Assembly: GCA_030168595.1 (NCBI GenBank)
Contig: CP115556.1
Coordinates: 1,116,001 to 1,180,000 of the forward strand
DNA from: Methanomassiliicoccales archaeon LGM-DZ1
Lineage (GTDB): Archaea; Thermoplasmatota; Thermoplasmata; Methanomassiliicoccales; Methanomethylophilaceae
Direction of reading: 5' to 3'
DNA length: 64,000 bases
A program made the translations under genes and the position numbers. The notes beneath the pieces were generated by a model. That model did not search any database. It worked only from the letters and a program-made list of their open reading frames with translations, and had not been told where the DNA came from. Below, piece after piece: positions 1 through 8,730 of this stretch (position 1 is its first letter; the number at the start of each line of letters is the position of its first letter).

Positions 1-1
1 C

Positions 2-1066
2 CCTGAGGCCCTCGCCGGACGCATCCGTCCCATCGTGGAGGAATACCACGATCCGGTCGATTCCGATCCGGGGATCGTCATAAGCCGCGTCCGCCCGGAC
101 CCGTCCTTCTACCGGCGGGGCGTGACCCGCGTCATGAAGCGCTCCGATATCGAAGCGGAGATAGAATGCATCGGCGCCGCGAAGATCGAGCTCGGCTGCG
201 GGCGCGGGATCATAGGGTGCGTCTGCGGCATGGCCTGGGTCCCTGAGGACCACACCTACGAGCTCCTGTCGTACCGCCCCCGTTCCAGGTGGGGGACGGA
301 GAGGATCTTCGACCCCTCCACCGTGGCGCGCGCGGAGCATGAGATCCCAACCTCCTTCAACAGCTGGGACGACCGTCTGGCACAGTGCGCCATGGTCCCC
401 GGGACCCCCTGCCCGGTCATGTACGGCTTCCGCGGCGACGTGCCGGAGGACCTCATCCGCGGGCATGATATCATCAAGACCGAGCCTCAGAGCAGATGGG
501 TCATATTCGAGAGCAACCAGGGCACGGACGATCATATCATCCGCGATTTCACGCCGGAGGAGTTCATCCCGAACAGCTCCTACCTCATCCGCGGGACGGT
601 CGTGTCCGAGCAGAGGATCCGCGGCGGCCACACCTTCCTCTCAATCGATACCGAATGCGGGAGGGTGGTCTGTGCGGCCTACGAGCCCTCCGGTCCTTTC
701 CGCTATCTCCTCGACTGGCTCGACCCGGGGGACACCGTGGAGGTCATGGGGGAGCTCAGGGACAGCCCGAGGACCCTGAACCTCGAGAAGGTGCATGTTA
801 TCTCCCTTGTAGATGAATGGGAGAAGGTCTCCAACCCCGTATGCCCGAACTGCGGGACCACGATGTCGTCCGCCGGCAGGGGCAAAGGCTACCGCTGCCG
901 CAAATGCGGGGCCCAGGCGGCGCAGGCCGTGATGAAGAAGAAGGTCCGCCCGGTGGTCCTGGGATGGTACGAGCCTCCCACGGAGGCCCGCAGGCATCTT
1001 TCCAAGCCCCTCAAGCGCATGGGGGAGGTACAGCCCGTGGAATTCGTCGATTGCCGTAATCACTGA
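2..1066 (+). CDS. tiaS: tRNA(Ile2) 2-agmatinylcytidine synthetase TiaS (5'-truncated by window edge)
   Basis: TiaS attaches agmatine to C34 of tRNA-Ile(CAU) so that it reads AUA, and is essential in archaea. The visible part has the central FNSWD segment, a region resembling the OB-fold (SSYLIRGTVVSEQRIRGG) and a C-terminal zinc ribbon with CPNCG and CRKCG pairs. The frame is open to the window edge with no start codon that fits. The family is normally about 420 residues and begins with a GIDDTDSP-like motif that is missing here, so the true start lies upstream. A GTG at 35 is only an internal candidate. It is followed by the thiolase promoter. Confidence 0.9.
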   Translation, partial: PEALAGRIRPIVEEYHDPVDSDPGIVISRVRPDPSFYRRGVTRVMKRSDIEAEIECIGAAKIELGCGRGIIGCVCGMAWVPEDHTYELLSYRPRSRWGTERIFDPSTVARAEHEIPTSFNSWDDRLAQCAMVPGTPCPVMYGFRGDVPEDLIRGHDIIKTEPQSRWVIFESNQGTDDHIIRDFTPEEFIPNSSYLIRGTVVSEQRIRGGHTFLSIDTECGRVVCAAYEPSGPFRYLLDWLDPGDTVEVMGELRDSPRTLNLEKVHVISLVDEWEKVSNPVCPNCGTTMSSAGRGKGYRCRKCGAQAAQAVMKKKVRPVVLGWYEPPTEARRHLSKPLKRMGEVQPVEFVDCRNH

Positions 1067-1074
1067 ACGGCATC

Positions 1075-1082
1075 GTTATATA
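1075..1082 (+). promoter_or_regulatory. TATA-like box for the thiolase gene
   Basis: GTTATATACT lies about 50 bp before the thiolase ATG at 1129. The leader contains a purine-rich GGAAGGG about 8 bases before the ATG, a plausible ribosome binding site that favours 1129 over the in-frame ATG at 1090. Confidence 0.5.
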
Positions 1083-1128
1083 CTGATGAATGGGAATCTG
1101 CCATCGCTATACACGGAAGGGACATTCC

Positions 1129-2307
1129 ATGGACGAAGCAGTAATCATAAGCGCATGCAGGACCGCAGTCGGAAAGTACGGCAAGACGCTCAGCGGGATC
1201 AAAGCGACCGATCTCGGGGCCCATTGCGTGAAAGAGGCCGTCAGGAGGGCCGGTATCGAGGCCTCCGACGTCCAGGAATGCATAATGGGGAACGTCCTGT
1301 CCGCAGGTCTGGGACAGAACCCCGCGAGGCAGGCCGCCGTCGGCGCCGGGCTCCCTGTGGAGATCGGGTCGTTCACCGTCAACGCCGTCTGCGGATCGGC
1401 CCTCAAGGCCGTGATGCTCGCCGCCGATGCCATCAAAGCAGGCGAGTACGAGTGCATCGCGGCAGGCGGCATGGAGAGCATGTCCAATGCCCCGTACCTG
1501 CTCACCGGCGCCCGCTGGGGATACAGGATGAACGACCAGACCGTCGTCGACTCGATGGTCCACGACGGGCTCTGGGACATCTTCAACAACCAGCACATGG
1601 GATTCACCGGCGAGATCGTTGCCGAGAGGTTCAACGTCACCAGGGAGGATGCCGACCAGCTCTCCGTCGACAGCCACAGGAAGGCCCATGAGGCGCAGGT
1701 CTCCGGGAAGTTCGACAAGGAGATCGTCCCCTTCACCATCCACAGCAAGAAAGGGGACATCGTGTTCGACAAGGACGAGGGCATCAGGCCCGACTCCACC
1801 CTCGAGTCCCTCGGGAAGCTCAAGCCCGTGTTCAAGAAGGACGGCATCGTGACCGCGGGGAACTCCTCGCAGCTCTCCGACGGCGGGTCCGCCGTCATCG
1901 TCGCCTCCAGGAAATGGGCGGAGGAGCACGGTATCAAGCCGATGGCCTCCATCGTCGCCTACGGCGAGAGGGGAGTCCTCCCCGAGAGGATCATGGAGGC
2001 CCCCATACCGACGACCCAGTACGTCCTGAAGAAGGCCGGCATGACCATCGACGACATCGGGCTCTTCGAGCACAACGAGGCCTTCGCGTCCGCTTCCTGC
2101 GCCGTGAAGAAGACCCTCAACGTGCCGGACGAGATCTTCAACGTCAACGGCGGCGCCGTGGCCCTCGGCCACCCCATCGGGTGCTCCGGGACCAGGGTGC
2201 TGACCACCCTGCTCTACGCCATGCAGGACAGGCAGAAGGACACCGGCCTCGCCACCCTCTGCTACGGCGGCGGCAACGCCGTCTCCATGATCGTCCGCAG
2301 GGAGTGA
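1129..2307 (+). CDS. acetyl-CoA C-acetyltransferase (thiolase, AtoB/PhaA type)
   Basis: This 392-residue thiolase condenses two acetyl-CoA into acetoacetyl-CoA, or does the reverse. The nucleophilic cysteine is in NAVCGSALKA (about residue 88). HNEAFA and the C-terminal GHPIGCSGTR motif supply the other active-site residues. The length matches bacterial biosynthetic thiolases. Archaeal mevalonate-pathway thiolases usually belong to a different subfamily and sit next to HMG-CoA synthase and a DUF35 protein. None of these is adjacent here, so this gene may have been acquired from bacteria and its physiological role is open. The ATG at 1129 follows a purine-rich site and gives the canonical MDEAVIISACRT start. 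Confidence 0.93.
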   Translation: MDEAVIISACRTAVGKYGKTLSGIKATDLGAHCVKEAVRRAGIEASDVQECIMGNVLSAGLGQNPARQAAVGAGLPVEIGSFTVNAVCGSALKAVMLAADAIKAGEYECIAAGGMESMSNAPYLLTGARWGYRMNDQTVVDSMVHDGLWDIFNNQHMGFTGEIVAERFNVTREDADQLSVDSHRKAHEAQVSGKFDKEIVPFTIHSKKGDIVFDKDEGIRPDSTLESLGKLKPVFKKDGIVTAGNSSQLSDGGSAVIVASRKWAEEHGIKPMASIVAYGERGVLPERIMEAPIPTTQYVLKKAGMTIDDIGLFEHNEAFASASCAVKKTLNVPDEIFNVNGGAVALGHPIGCSGTRVLTTLLYAMQDRQKDTGLATLCYGGGNAVSMIVRRE

Positions 2308-2320
2308 AACCCGATCGAGC

Positions 2321-2342
2321 GGGGGCGCATCCGTGCGCCCCC
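2321..2342 (+). terminator. GC hairpin after the thiolase gene
   Basis: A perfect 9-bp stem with loop TCCG begins 13 bp after the thiolase stop. No T-tract follows, so termination or 3'-end protection is an inference from position. Confidence 0.45.
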
Positions 2343-2449
2343 GTATGTGCCAGCAGGGCAGGTATCCATCCATCCGGCCGGGGGCTTCCCTGCTGCGGCT
2401 CATCTGAGCACTGCAAATGATTTTACCCCCGGCCGACGATACGCCCGGC

Positions 2450-3676
2450 ATGCAGCTGAGCGAGATCCTGGAGCGCATCGACGCATCGAAGGATGAGATC
2501 GCCGATATCATGGTCTCGATGGTGTCCATCCCCTCCATATCCCCCGAGGACGGAGGGGAGGGAGAATCGCGGCGCGCCGATTACCTGATGACCCTTCTGA
2601 AGGGCTTCGATTCCGTGGAGAGGGTGGACGTCCCCTTCGGCCCGTCCGGCATACCCCGCTCCAATATCCTGGCGAAGAAGAACGGCAGGGTGAAAGGAAC
2701 CGTCTGGCTCATTGCCCACATCGACACCGTGCCGGCCGGCGACCTGAAAGCGTGGGAGACCGACCCGTTCAAGGGGGTCCGCAAGGGGGACCGCGTCTAC
2801 GGGCGCGGCACCGAGGATAACGGCCAGTCCGTGATCTCGTCCCTTTTCGCCACCAAGTTCATCGAGAAGGGCACTCTCGACGGCCACTCGATAGGGATCG
2901 CGTGGGTCGCCGATGAGGAGATGGCCAGCGAATACGGGTGCGTCTGGCTCATTGAACACGGCTACTTCTCGCCCGACGATATCTTCCTGGTCCCGGACTG
3001 GGGGAGCCCTAACGGGAGCATGATCGAGGTCAATGAGAAGAACGTCCTCTGGCTGAAGTTCGATGTCATCGGGAAGTCCGTCCACGCGTCCACTCCACAG
3101 AAGGGGGTCAATGCCTTCGCCGCCGGCGCGGAGCTGATGCATGAGCTCCGCAGGGACTTCACCGAGAAGTACGGGAAGAGCGACCCGATGTTCATCCCCC
3201 CTGTATCCACCTTCGAGCCTACCAAAGCGGACTCGACCGTCCTGAACGTCAACACTATCCCGGGAGTATGGTCGTTCTGCATGGACTGCAGGATGCTCAC
3301 CGATTTCTCCGCGGACTCCGTGAAGGCGGAGGCGGAGAGGGTCGCGGCCGATACGGCCACCCGCACCGGCGCCGAGATCAGGGTGACCGAGCTCGTGAGG
3401 CACGTCTCCGGCGGGGCCTCCTCGACAGAGACCCAGGCGTACAAAGCACTGTCCGATGCCGTCCTGTCGGTCACGGGAACGAGGCCGAAGGCCGTCGGGG
3501 TCGGGGGCGGGACCTGCGCCAACTTCTTCAGGCTCAGGGGGTACAACGCTTATGTTTGGCAGTGCGGCGGCGGGACACTCCACGGGCCAAACGAGTATGT
3601 GGAGCTCAGCAACCTCATCACCGATGCCAAAGTGTTCGCGACGCTGTTCTACAGCATCTGCGTGAAGAACTGCTGA
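2450..3676 (+). CDS. M20-family metallohydrolase (ArgE/DapE/carboxypeptidase-like)
   Basis: A 408-residue di-zinc hydrolase of the M20 family, which removes acyl groups or hydrolyses peptide-like bonds. Metal-ligand motifs are visible: AHIDTVPAGD, GRGTEDNGQ, the catalytic ADEEMASEYG and a C-terminal GGGTLHGPNEYV. The sequence between the metal motifs fits the dimerisation domain. The closest named relatives are succinyl-diaminopimelate desuccinylase and acetylornithine deacetylase, but nothing nearby indicates the substrate. An in-frame ATG exists at 2417. The TATA-like GATTTTACC at about 2419-2427 puts transcription start near 2450, so the ATG at 2450 is preferred and the message is probably leaderless. 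Confidence 0.85.
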   Translation: MQLSEILERIDASKDEIADIMVSMVSIPSISPEDGGEGESRRADYLMTLLKGFDSVERVDVPFGPSGIPRSNILAKKNGRVKGTVWLIAHIDTVPAGDLKAWETDPFKGVRKGDRVYGRGTEDNGQSVISSLFATKFIEKGTLDGHSIGIAWVADEEMASEYGCVWLIEHGYFSPDDIFLVPDWGSPNGSMIEVNEKNVLWLKFDVIGKSVHASTPQKGVNAFAAGAELMHELRRDFTEKYGKSDPMFIPPVSTFEPTKADSTVLNVNTIPGVWSFCMDCRMLTDFSADSVKAEAERVAADTATRTGAEIRVTELVRHVSGGASSTETQAYKALSDAVLSVTGTRPKAVGVGGGTCANFFRLRGYNAYVWQCGGGTLHGPNEYVELSNLITDAKVFATLFYSICVKNC

Positions 3677-3683
3677 TCTGCAG

Positions 3684-3713
3684 AAAAAAATCCGGCGGCC
3701 CTGAGGGGCCGCC
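3684..3713 (-). terminator. Rho-independent-like terminator of the ftsY operon
   Basis: On the reverse strand, an 8-bp GC stem (3694-3713, loop four bases) is followed by seven T (the A-run at 3684-3690). It lies 10 bp beyond the ftsY stop and also separates the converging M20 gene. Confidence 0.7.
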
Positions 3714-3722
3714 CCTGGGGGA

Positions 3723-4874
3723 TCATTCATCCGAGGATTCGAAAAGTCTCCGGAGCATCCAATCGGCATCGAACTTCTCGATGTCGTCATACTCCTGGCC
3801 GTCGCAGACGAAGGCGATCGGCTTGCCGATGGTCTTCGCGATGGAAAGCGCTGCGCCGCCTTTGGCATCGGTGTCGATCTTCGTGAGGATGATCGCGTCG
3901 ACCCCTATGGCCTCATCGAAGACCTTGGCCTGCTCGATCGCGTCATTGCCGGCGAGGGCATCGCCGACGAAGACCTTCAGGTCGGGCTTGGCGATCTTCG
4001 CTATCTTCTTCATCTCGGCGATGAGGTTGCTGTTGGTCTGCATCCTTCCGGCCGTGTCGATGAGGACGACGTCCCTCATCTTGGACTTGGCATGCTCGAT
4101 GGCATCGTAGGCGACGGATGCAGGGTCGGCCTCCTGCTGGGACTTCACTATCTTGACGCCGAGCCGGTCGGCGTGTATCGAGAGCTGCTCGATCGCTCCG
4201 GCCCTGAACGTGTCGCAGGCCGCGAGCACGACGCTCTTGCCCTCTTTCTTCAGGCGGTTCGCGATCTTCGCGATGGCCGTGGTCTTCCCGGTGCCGTTTA
4301 TGCCGACGAACATGATGACGGTCGGCTTGCTCTCGGCCTGCTTCTTCTCGAGCCAGGCGTCGAAATCGAACTGGTTGACCTTCAGGACGTCCGACACGGC
4401 CTCCCTGACGGCGATCTCCACGACCTGCTCGAGGGAGTACTCTCTGCTGTACTTCTTCCCGGTCAGATTGTTCCTCACGCCGATGATGATCTCCTGGACG
4501 ACGTCGTAGGCGACGTCCGACTCGAGGAGGGTGACCTCGAGCTCGTCGAGGATGTCGTCCATCGGGTCGTCCTTGATCTTCTTCGCCAGGAAGGAGTCGC
4601 TGAGCATGTCGGAAGCGCGTCCGCTCTTCCTCTCTTTCTTAGAAATGTGGCCGTGCTCTTTGGCCGGTGCCGCAGGAGCCTTGCTGTGCTCCTCGCGGGA
4701 AGCGGTTTCGGGTGCCGGGGCTGCAGGCGCGGGGGATGCCTGAGGGGCCGGAGCGGTTTCCGGCTTCTCCTCAACGGGCTTCTCGGGCGCGGGTTCCTCG
4801 TATACGGTTTCTTCCTTCAGGTCCTTGCCTTTGCTGAAGATGCTCTTGAGCTTGGACTTGAGGGAATCGAACAT
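3723..4874 (-). CDS. ftsY: signal recognition particle receptor FtsY
   Basis: The SRP receptor GTPase docks SRP-ribosome complexes at the membrane. This 383-residue protein has an acidic, proline/alanine-rich N-terminal A region (about 20-95), the N helical bundle and the G domain. G1 is GINGTGKTT (191-199), followed by DTFRAGA (221-227), DTAGR (273-277) and TKID (331-334). These are diagnostic of the SRP GTPase pair, and the acidic N-terminus distinguishes FtsY from SRP54. It is the last gene of an LX-prefoldin-FtsY operon, a common archaeal order, and starts 6 bp after the pfdA stop. Confidence 0.97.
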   Translation of the reverse strand: MFDSLKSKLKSIFSKGKDLKEETVYEEPAPEKPVEEKPETAPAPQASPAPAAPAPETASREEHSKAPAAPAKEHGHISKKERKSGRASDMLSDSFLAKKIKDDPMDDILDELEVTLLESDVAYDVVQEIIIGVRNNLTGKKYSREYSLEQVVEIAVREAVSDVLKVNQFDFDAWLEKKQAESKPTVIMFVGINGTGKTTAIAKIANRLKKEGKSVVLAACDTFRAGAIEQLSIHADRLGVKIVKSQQEADPASVAYDAIEHAKSKMRDVVLIDTAGRMQTNSNLIAEMKKIAKIAKPDLKVFVGDALAGNDAIEQAKVFDEAIGVDAIILTKIDTDAKGGAALSIAKTIGKPIAFVCDGQEYDDIEKFDADWMLRRLFESSDE

Positions 4875-4880
4875 GATGGA

Positions 4881-5318
4881 TCACTGCTGCGGTGCGCCCT
4901 GCTGCAGCCTTCTCCTGCGGTACTCGTCCTGGACCTCGGCGGCCAGCTGCTCCGTGTACTGCTGGACTTCCTGCATGGCGGCGAGCGCTCTCTCGAGGGC
5001 GTCCTGGACCTCGGCGCCGCTGCGCATGAGGTACTCCTTGGTGTCCTCGAAGCTCTTCTCGACGGAAACGCGGTTGCCGATGCCGACGACCGCGGATTTC
5101 CTGCCGGTTACTTTGACGGAAACGAACGAGGACGCTCCGATGGGGATCATGATCTCATCGCCCTCCTTCGCTTTGGACAGGGCGTCGATGGTCCTTACCG
5201 CTCTGATGTTGTCATCGCGGGAGGACTGAAGGATCCTGATCTGGCGGGTGATGGCCTCGAGCTGCTGGTTGTAGCTGTCGAGCGTCCTGGCCGCCTCGCG
5301 GAGCTCCTCGTCGTTCAT
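4881..5318 (-). CDS. pfdA: prefoldin subunit alpha
   Basis: The prefoldin alpha subunit forms an alpha2-beta4 jellyfish-shaped co-chaperone that passes unfolded proteins to the thermosome. The 145 residues show an N-terminal coiled coil (LDSYNQQLEAITRQIRILQ), a central beta hairpin region (IMIPIGASSFVSVKV, VVGIGNRVSVEKS) and a C-terminal coiled coil, ending in a Gln/Arg-rich tail. The ATG at 5318 lies just inside the end of the LX gene. A GTG at 5327 would overlap LX more. The order rplX-pfdA-ftsY is conserved in many Euryarchaeota. Confidence 0.94.
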   Translation of the reverse strand: MNDEELREAARTLDSYNQQLEAITRQIRILQSSRDDNIRAVRTIDALSKAKEGDEIMIPIGASSFVSVKVTGRKSAVVGIGNRVSVEKSFEDTKEYLMRSGAEVQDALERALAAMQEVQQYTEQLAAEVQDEYRRRRLQQGAPQQ

Positions 5319-5319
5319 C

Positions 5320-5544
5320 TCATGCACCGATCTGGTACTTCACGACGTGGCTCTGGACCTGGTCGGCGGGGATCTCCTCGACCTTGTCGATCTTGATCTG
5401 CCACCTCTTCATCTTGTGCTTGGAGCCGATGGTGGAGAGGGCCTTCTCCCTGACTGCTGCTTCGTCGTCTGCGGCCATCTCGATGGAGAAGGGCTGCTCT
5501 TTCCTGGGGTCCGCGAAAGAACCGGTCACGAGGAATGCTTTCAT
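5320..5544 (-). CDS. rplX: 50S ribosomal protein LX (L18Ae/L20Ae)
   Basis: A 74-residue archaeal large-subunit protein corresponding to eukaryotic eL20. Typical features are the MKAFLVTGSF start, the SKHKMKRWQIKI core and the C-terminal VKYQIGA. The ATG at 5544 is chosen because it gives the family's standard start; an upstream in-frame codon at 5565 adds seven unsupported residues. It is the first gene of the operon. Archaeal operons of this type often also contain L31e and eIF6, which are absent directly upstream here. Confidence 0.95.
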   Translation of the reverse strand: MKAFLVTGSFADPRKEQPFSIEMAADDEAAVREKALSTIGSKHKMKRWQIKIDKVEEIPADQVQSHVVKYQIGA

Positions 5545-5573
5545 GATATTACCTGCCGTGCCCAACCTTTACT

Positions 5574-5584
5574 CTATAAATAAA
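5574..5584 (-). promoter_or_regulatory. TATA box of the rplX-pfdA-ftsY operon
   Basis: On the reverse strand CTTTATTTATAG lies about 30-40 bp before the LX ATG at 5544, a normal archaeal TATA position for a short leader. Confidence 0.6.
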
Positions 5585-5669
5585 GGTTTGGAGGGCATGC
5601 AGCGGAGGCTGCTGAAAGGGCCGTCCGCCGGCCGGTCCGCAGGGAGTTTTCAAAGTCGTGTTAACCCGG

Positions 5670-6935
5670 TCAGCCGAAGAGCTTCTCCCCGGCCTCGCTC
5701 GCCCATCCCCATCCGGCGTATCTCCTGCCGACCAGGAACACGGCGCAGTACTCGGGGACCTCGGTCTCCCCGCTGAGGACGAAATGCTGCCCGAGCATGT
5801 CCAGCTCCATGTCCTTCTTCATCGTCACTTTGACAGGCTCATCGGTGTAGGCGTCCGGCACTGCGTACTTCAGGGGGTCGTAATCGGTCAGCTGGTCGCG
5901 CGTCAGGTGCGATACGCGCAGGCCGGTCTTCCCGTGGACGGACCCCGGGAGGCGGATCAGCCTCTTGATGTCGGGGGTGACGGGCTTGTCCACCTCGCTT
6001 GCCATCCTCGGCGCCGCATCCTTCAGCATGCTCATGATGAACTCCTGCTCGAAGTTAGTCAGCCCCTGCATGGTGCCGCGCTCGAGCATGGTCTGTTCCA
6101 GCATGCCGATGTGCTCCGCGTACTTCGCCACGGTCTCCTTCTCCTTCTTCGCGATCGAGGGGTATTTCTTCCTCAGGTCGCGGAGGTCCATGGAGCGGAC
6201 GTCGTCCATGGCCTCGACCATCAGCTTCCTGGTCTTCGCGTACCATCCGCCCTGTTCCGCAGAAGGTATGCGGCGGAACGTCTGTGTCCCGCCGTAAGTG
6301 CTGTTACCGTACTGCCTGGTCCCCGTCGATGCCTTCTCTATGCGGAAGATCCGGTCGAGGTCGAGGCCCTGGCATGACACGTAGTCGACGATCTCCCTGC
6401 GCTCCCTCGTGCCGAGGGTGTAGATGTCATCGGTCCTGATGTGCGCATGGTACCCCCTGCCGCCGGAGAAGCAGATGTGCACCTGGTCCTCCGTGAAGCC
6501 GAGGTCGCTGTACAGGTAATCGTCGCAGAGGGAGATCATCTCCCGGCGGATCTCGACCATCATCTCGGAGTAGGTCATCTCGTCGGCGCCTGCCAGATGA
6601 TCGGCGTCGAGGTCGAATATGAGCTCCGCGCCCAGCCACTCCTTGAGGTCCATCTCGGGCTTGGCCGGGTACCTGTAATATGATGTGGAGTAGTAGCTGT
6701 GGCGGGGGACCCTGGTGGCCATGAAGAACTTCAGGTCCTCGGGCGACTGGAAGGCCATGTGCCTCCTCATGGTCCCGCCGAAGGGGATGAAGCCGAACTC
6801 CTTCCTGGCGAAACGGTGGGGCATCTCGGGGGTGAAGGAGCGGTAGTACCTCCTGAACACCCTGAAAAGGAACCTGCTGTCCGCATCCAGCAGGCCCATG
6901 TCCTGACGTTCCTGTGTCTGATTCGGCCCCTCCAT
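5670..6935 (-). CDS. priS: DNA primase small (catalytic) subunit PriS
   Basis: The catalytic subunit of the archaeo-eukaryotic primase makes RNA/DNA primers for replication. The 421-residue sequence has the N-terminal YYRSFTPEMPHRFARKEFGF region, the catalytic aspartates in LIFDLDADHL (D108 and D110) and the nucleotide-binding CFSGGRGYHAHI segment near residue 165. The start at 6935 is about 30 bp from the shared TATA box; an internal ATG at 6899 is possible. The large subunit PriL is not in the window. It shares a palindromic promoter with the divergent TatD-like gene. Confidence 0.95.
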   Translation of the reverse strand: MEGPNQTQERQDMGLLDADSRFLFRVFRRYYRSFTPEMPHRFARKEFGFIPFGGTMRRHMAFQSPEDLKFFMATRVPRHSYYSTSYYRYPAKPEMDLKEWLGAELIFDLDADHLAGADEMTYSEMMVEIRREMISLCDDYLYSDLGFTEDQVHICFSGGRGYHAHIRTDDIYTLGTRERREIVDYVSCQGLDLDRIFRIEKASTGTRQYGNSTYGGTQTFRRIPSAEQGGWYAKTRKLMVEAMDDVRSMDLRDLRKKYPSIAKKEKETVAKYAEHIGMLEQTMLERGTMQGLTNFEQEFIMSMLKDAAPRMASEVDKPVTPDIKRLIRLPGSVHGKTGLRVSHLTRDQLTDYDPLKYAVPDAYTDEPVKVTMKKDMELDMLGQHFVLSGETEVPEYCAVFLVGRRYAGWGWASEAGEKLFG

Positions 6936-6962
6936 ACCCGTTCGATGTTATCATTGCGCCCT

Positions 6963-6974
6963 GTTTTATAAAAC
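6963..6974. promoter_or_regulatory. palindromic bidirectional TATA box (priS / TatD-like gene)
   Basis: GTTTTATAAAAC is a perfect 12-bp palindrome in the 57-bp divergent gap. Its centre is about 24 bp from the forward ATG at 6993 and about 33 bp from the reverse ATG at 6935, so one element could serve both genes. Confidence 0.6.
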
Positions 6975-6992
6975 GATGGCGATGGATGCAGC

Positions 6993-7879
6993 ATGAACCG
7001 CGTCCCGGCGTACGACAACCACCTCCATATGAGCCCCGGCGGGCGCAACATCGATGCCCTGAAGGAGTTCGAGGCCGCCGGGGGGACGGGCCTGACGCTG
7101 GTCACTCTTCCCTATCCTGAGGTGCCCGTTTCGAAGGGAGAGGATTTCGCGCGCTCCTATGAGATAACCTACAGGATGGCGCAGACGGCGCGGGAGGAGA
7201 CGGGCCTGGAGGTCAACGTGGCCGTAGGGCCGTATCCGGTTCTGCTCATAGGCCTGGCGGAGAGGTACGGGCTCCCGGCGGCCGAGGACATGCTCATGCG
7301 CGGCATGGAGGACGCCGGGAAGGCAGTCGAGGAAGGCAGGGCGGCCGCAATCGGGGAAATCGGAAGGCCCCACTTCCCCTGTTCCCAGGAGATCTGGGAC
7401 AGTTCCAACCGCATCCTCGGCAGGGGGATGGAGATCGCCCGGGAGGCCGGCGTCCCCGTCATAATCCACTGCGAGTCCGGCACGGCGGAGACCAACCGGA
7501 GCCTCGCGGAGATCGCCCGCGCCGCCGGCCTGGACCCGGGGATGGTGATAAAGCACTCCTCCCCTCCCCTTGTCACCCCGGAGGAGACCTTCGGCGTCAT
7601 GCCCTCGATGCCCGCTTCCAAGACGAACATAAAGGAAGCGCTGTCGAAGGGGTCCGACCGCTTCATGTTCGAGACCGACTACATCGACGACCCCTCCAAG
7701 CCGGGGGCGGTGATGTCCGTGACCACCGTCCCGAACAAGGTCCGCTGGATGCTGGCCTCCGGCATCGCCGACGAGGACCTGGTATGCCGCATCTGCAGGG
7801 ACATCCCGGACAGGTACTACCGGCGCCGAAGGCCCCGCATATTTTGCAAGCGTTATTATCCCAGACAGGGGATTACTGA
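6993..7879 (+). CDS. TatD-related metal-dependent hydrolase, 3' end disrupted
   Basis: This is a TIM-barrel amidohydrolase related to TatD DNases and the archaeal MJ0761 group. It has the YDNHLHMSP metal motif at the start, GEIGRPHF, the VIIHCESG strand, VIKHSSPP and FETDYIDDP. Recognisable sequence ends at RDIPDRYY near 7825. In this frame there is then no stop until 8672, reading through the whole next gene as arginine-rich shadow sequence. A stop in another frame lies at 7877-7879, directly before the next ATG. A small insertion or deletion near 7820-7830, real or a sequencing error, is the simplest explanation, so the end given is provisional. Confidence 0.7.
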
Positions 7880-7881
7880 GC

Positions 7882-8646
7882 ATGAAGGCCAAGGTCACCT
7901 GCGTCTACGACGAGGGCGCTCTGCCGAACACGCACCTCATCGGGGCGATCGGAATGTCCATCATGATCGATGCGGATGGGAAGCGCTTCCTGTTCGGCCT
8001 CGGGCATCGCCCGAGGTACCTGGAGAACAACATGGGCGAGCTCGGCATCGAACCCGACTCCGTCGACGCGGTGGTCGTGTCCCACAACCACATGGACCAC
8101 CGCGGGGCGCTCGACGGGTTCATGAAGGAGCGGACGAAGCCGATCGACTTCTACGCCCCCGCGTCCTGCTTTGCCGAGGAGAGGAAGCGCTTCGGCCGCA
8201 CCGGCGGCATGTACCCTCCCGAGGGGAAGGAGGGGCTGATGTACAGGAACGATGTCGCCGGATGGACCGACCTGTCGGAGCACGTGCACATATCCCCGCC
8301 TATGACCCAGAACGGCGCGGACGAATGCTTCCTGGTCGTGAGCACCAAGGTCGGGCCCGTCCTGATAGTCGGATGCTGCCACATGGGCCTGGACCATGCG
8401 GTGGACGCCGTGAAGGAGAGGTTCGGCAGGATCCCGGCCGCCGTCATCGGAGGGCTGCACATCGGGAAGAAGAACGACAGGCTGGCCGACGTGTACGCCG
8501 GGTACCTGAAGGACCTCGGGATCAAGAGGCTCTACCTCAATCACTGCACCAACGAGAGGGGGATAGACCGCATGCGCGTGACCCTCGGGATCGACGGGGT
8601 GAAGGACTTCTTCGGGGGACAGACCCTGGAGTTCGACCTGCTCTGA
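7882..8646 (+). CDS. MBL-fold metallohydrolase, COG1237 type
   Basis: A 254-residue metallo-beta-lactamase-fold protein. The metal site is visible as SHNHMDHRGAL, then GCCHMG, GGLHIG and a late NHCTNERG. This pattern matches the COG1237 group, often annotated as a dihydropterin-(ribofuranosyl)aminobenzene-phosphate synthase of methanopterin synthesis. That specific role is not proven by the sequence. A TATA-like GTTATTATC at about 7852-7860 suggests a leaderless message from the ATG at 7882. Confidence 0.8.
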   Translation: MKAKVTCVYDEGALPNTHLIGAIGMSIMIDADGKRFLFGLGHRPRYLENNMGELGIEPDSVDAVVVSHNHMDHRGALDGFMKERTKPIDFYAPASCFAEERKRFGRTGGMYPPEGKEGLMYRNDVAGWTDLSEHVHISPPMTQNGADECFLVVSTKVGPVLIVGCCHMGLDHAVDAVKERFGRIPAAVIGGLHIGKKNDRLADVYAGYLKDLGIKRLYLNHCTNERGIDRMRVTLGIDGVKDFFGGQTLEFDLL

Positions 8647-8675
8647 TGCGGACCCGTTGCAGCCCGCACTAATGC

Positions 8676-8684
8676 TTTTTATAG
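8676..8684 (+). promoter_or_regulatory. TATA box of the HtpX-like gene
   Basis: CTTTTTATAG lies about 50 bp before the ATG at 8731, implying a leader of roughly 25 nt. Confidence 0.55.
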
Positions 8685-8730
8685 AAGGACAATCAATCCC
8701 TTAGCCAACCAATCCAACAGGGGTAATGAA

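Noticed and set aside
6993-8672. A 559-residue TatD fusion protein
   Set aside because: The second half is Arg/Pro-rich out-of-frame sequence over an intact MBL-fold gene. A damaged 3' end is more likely.
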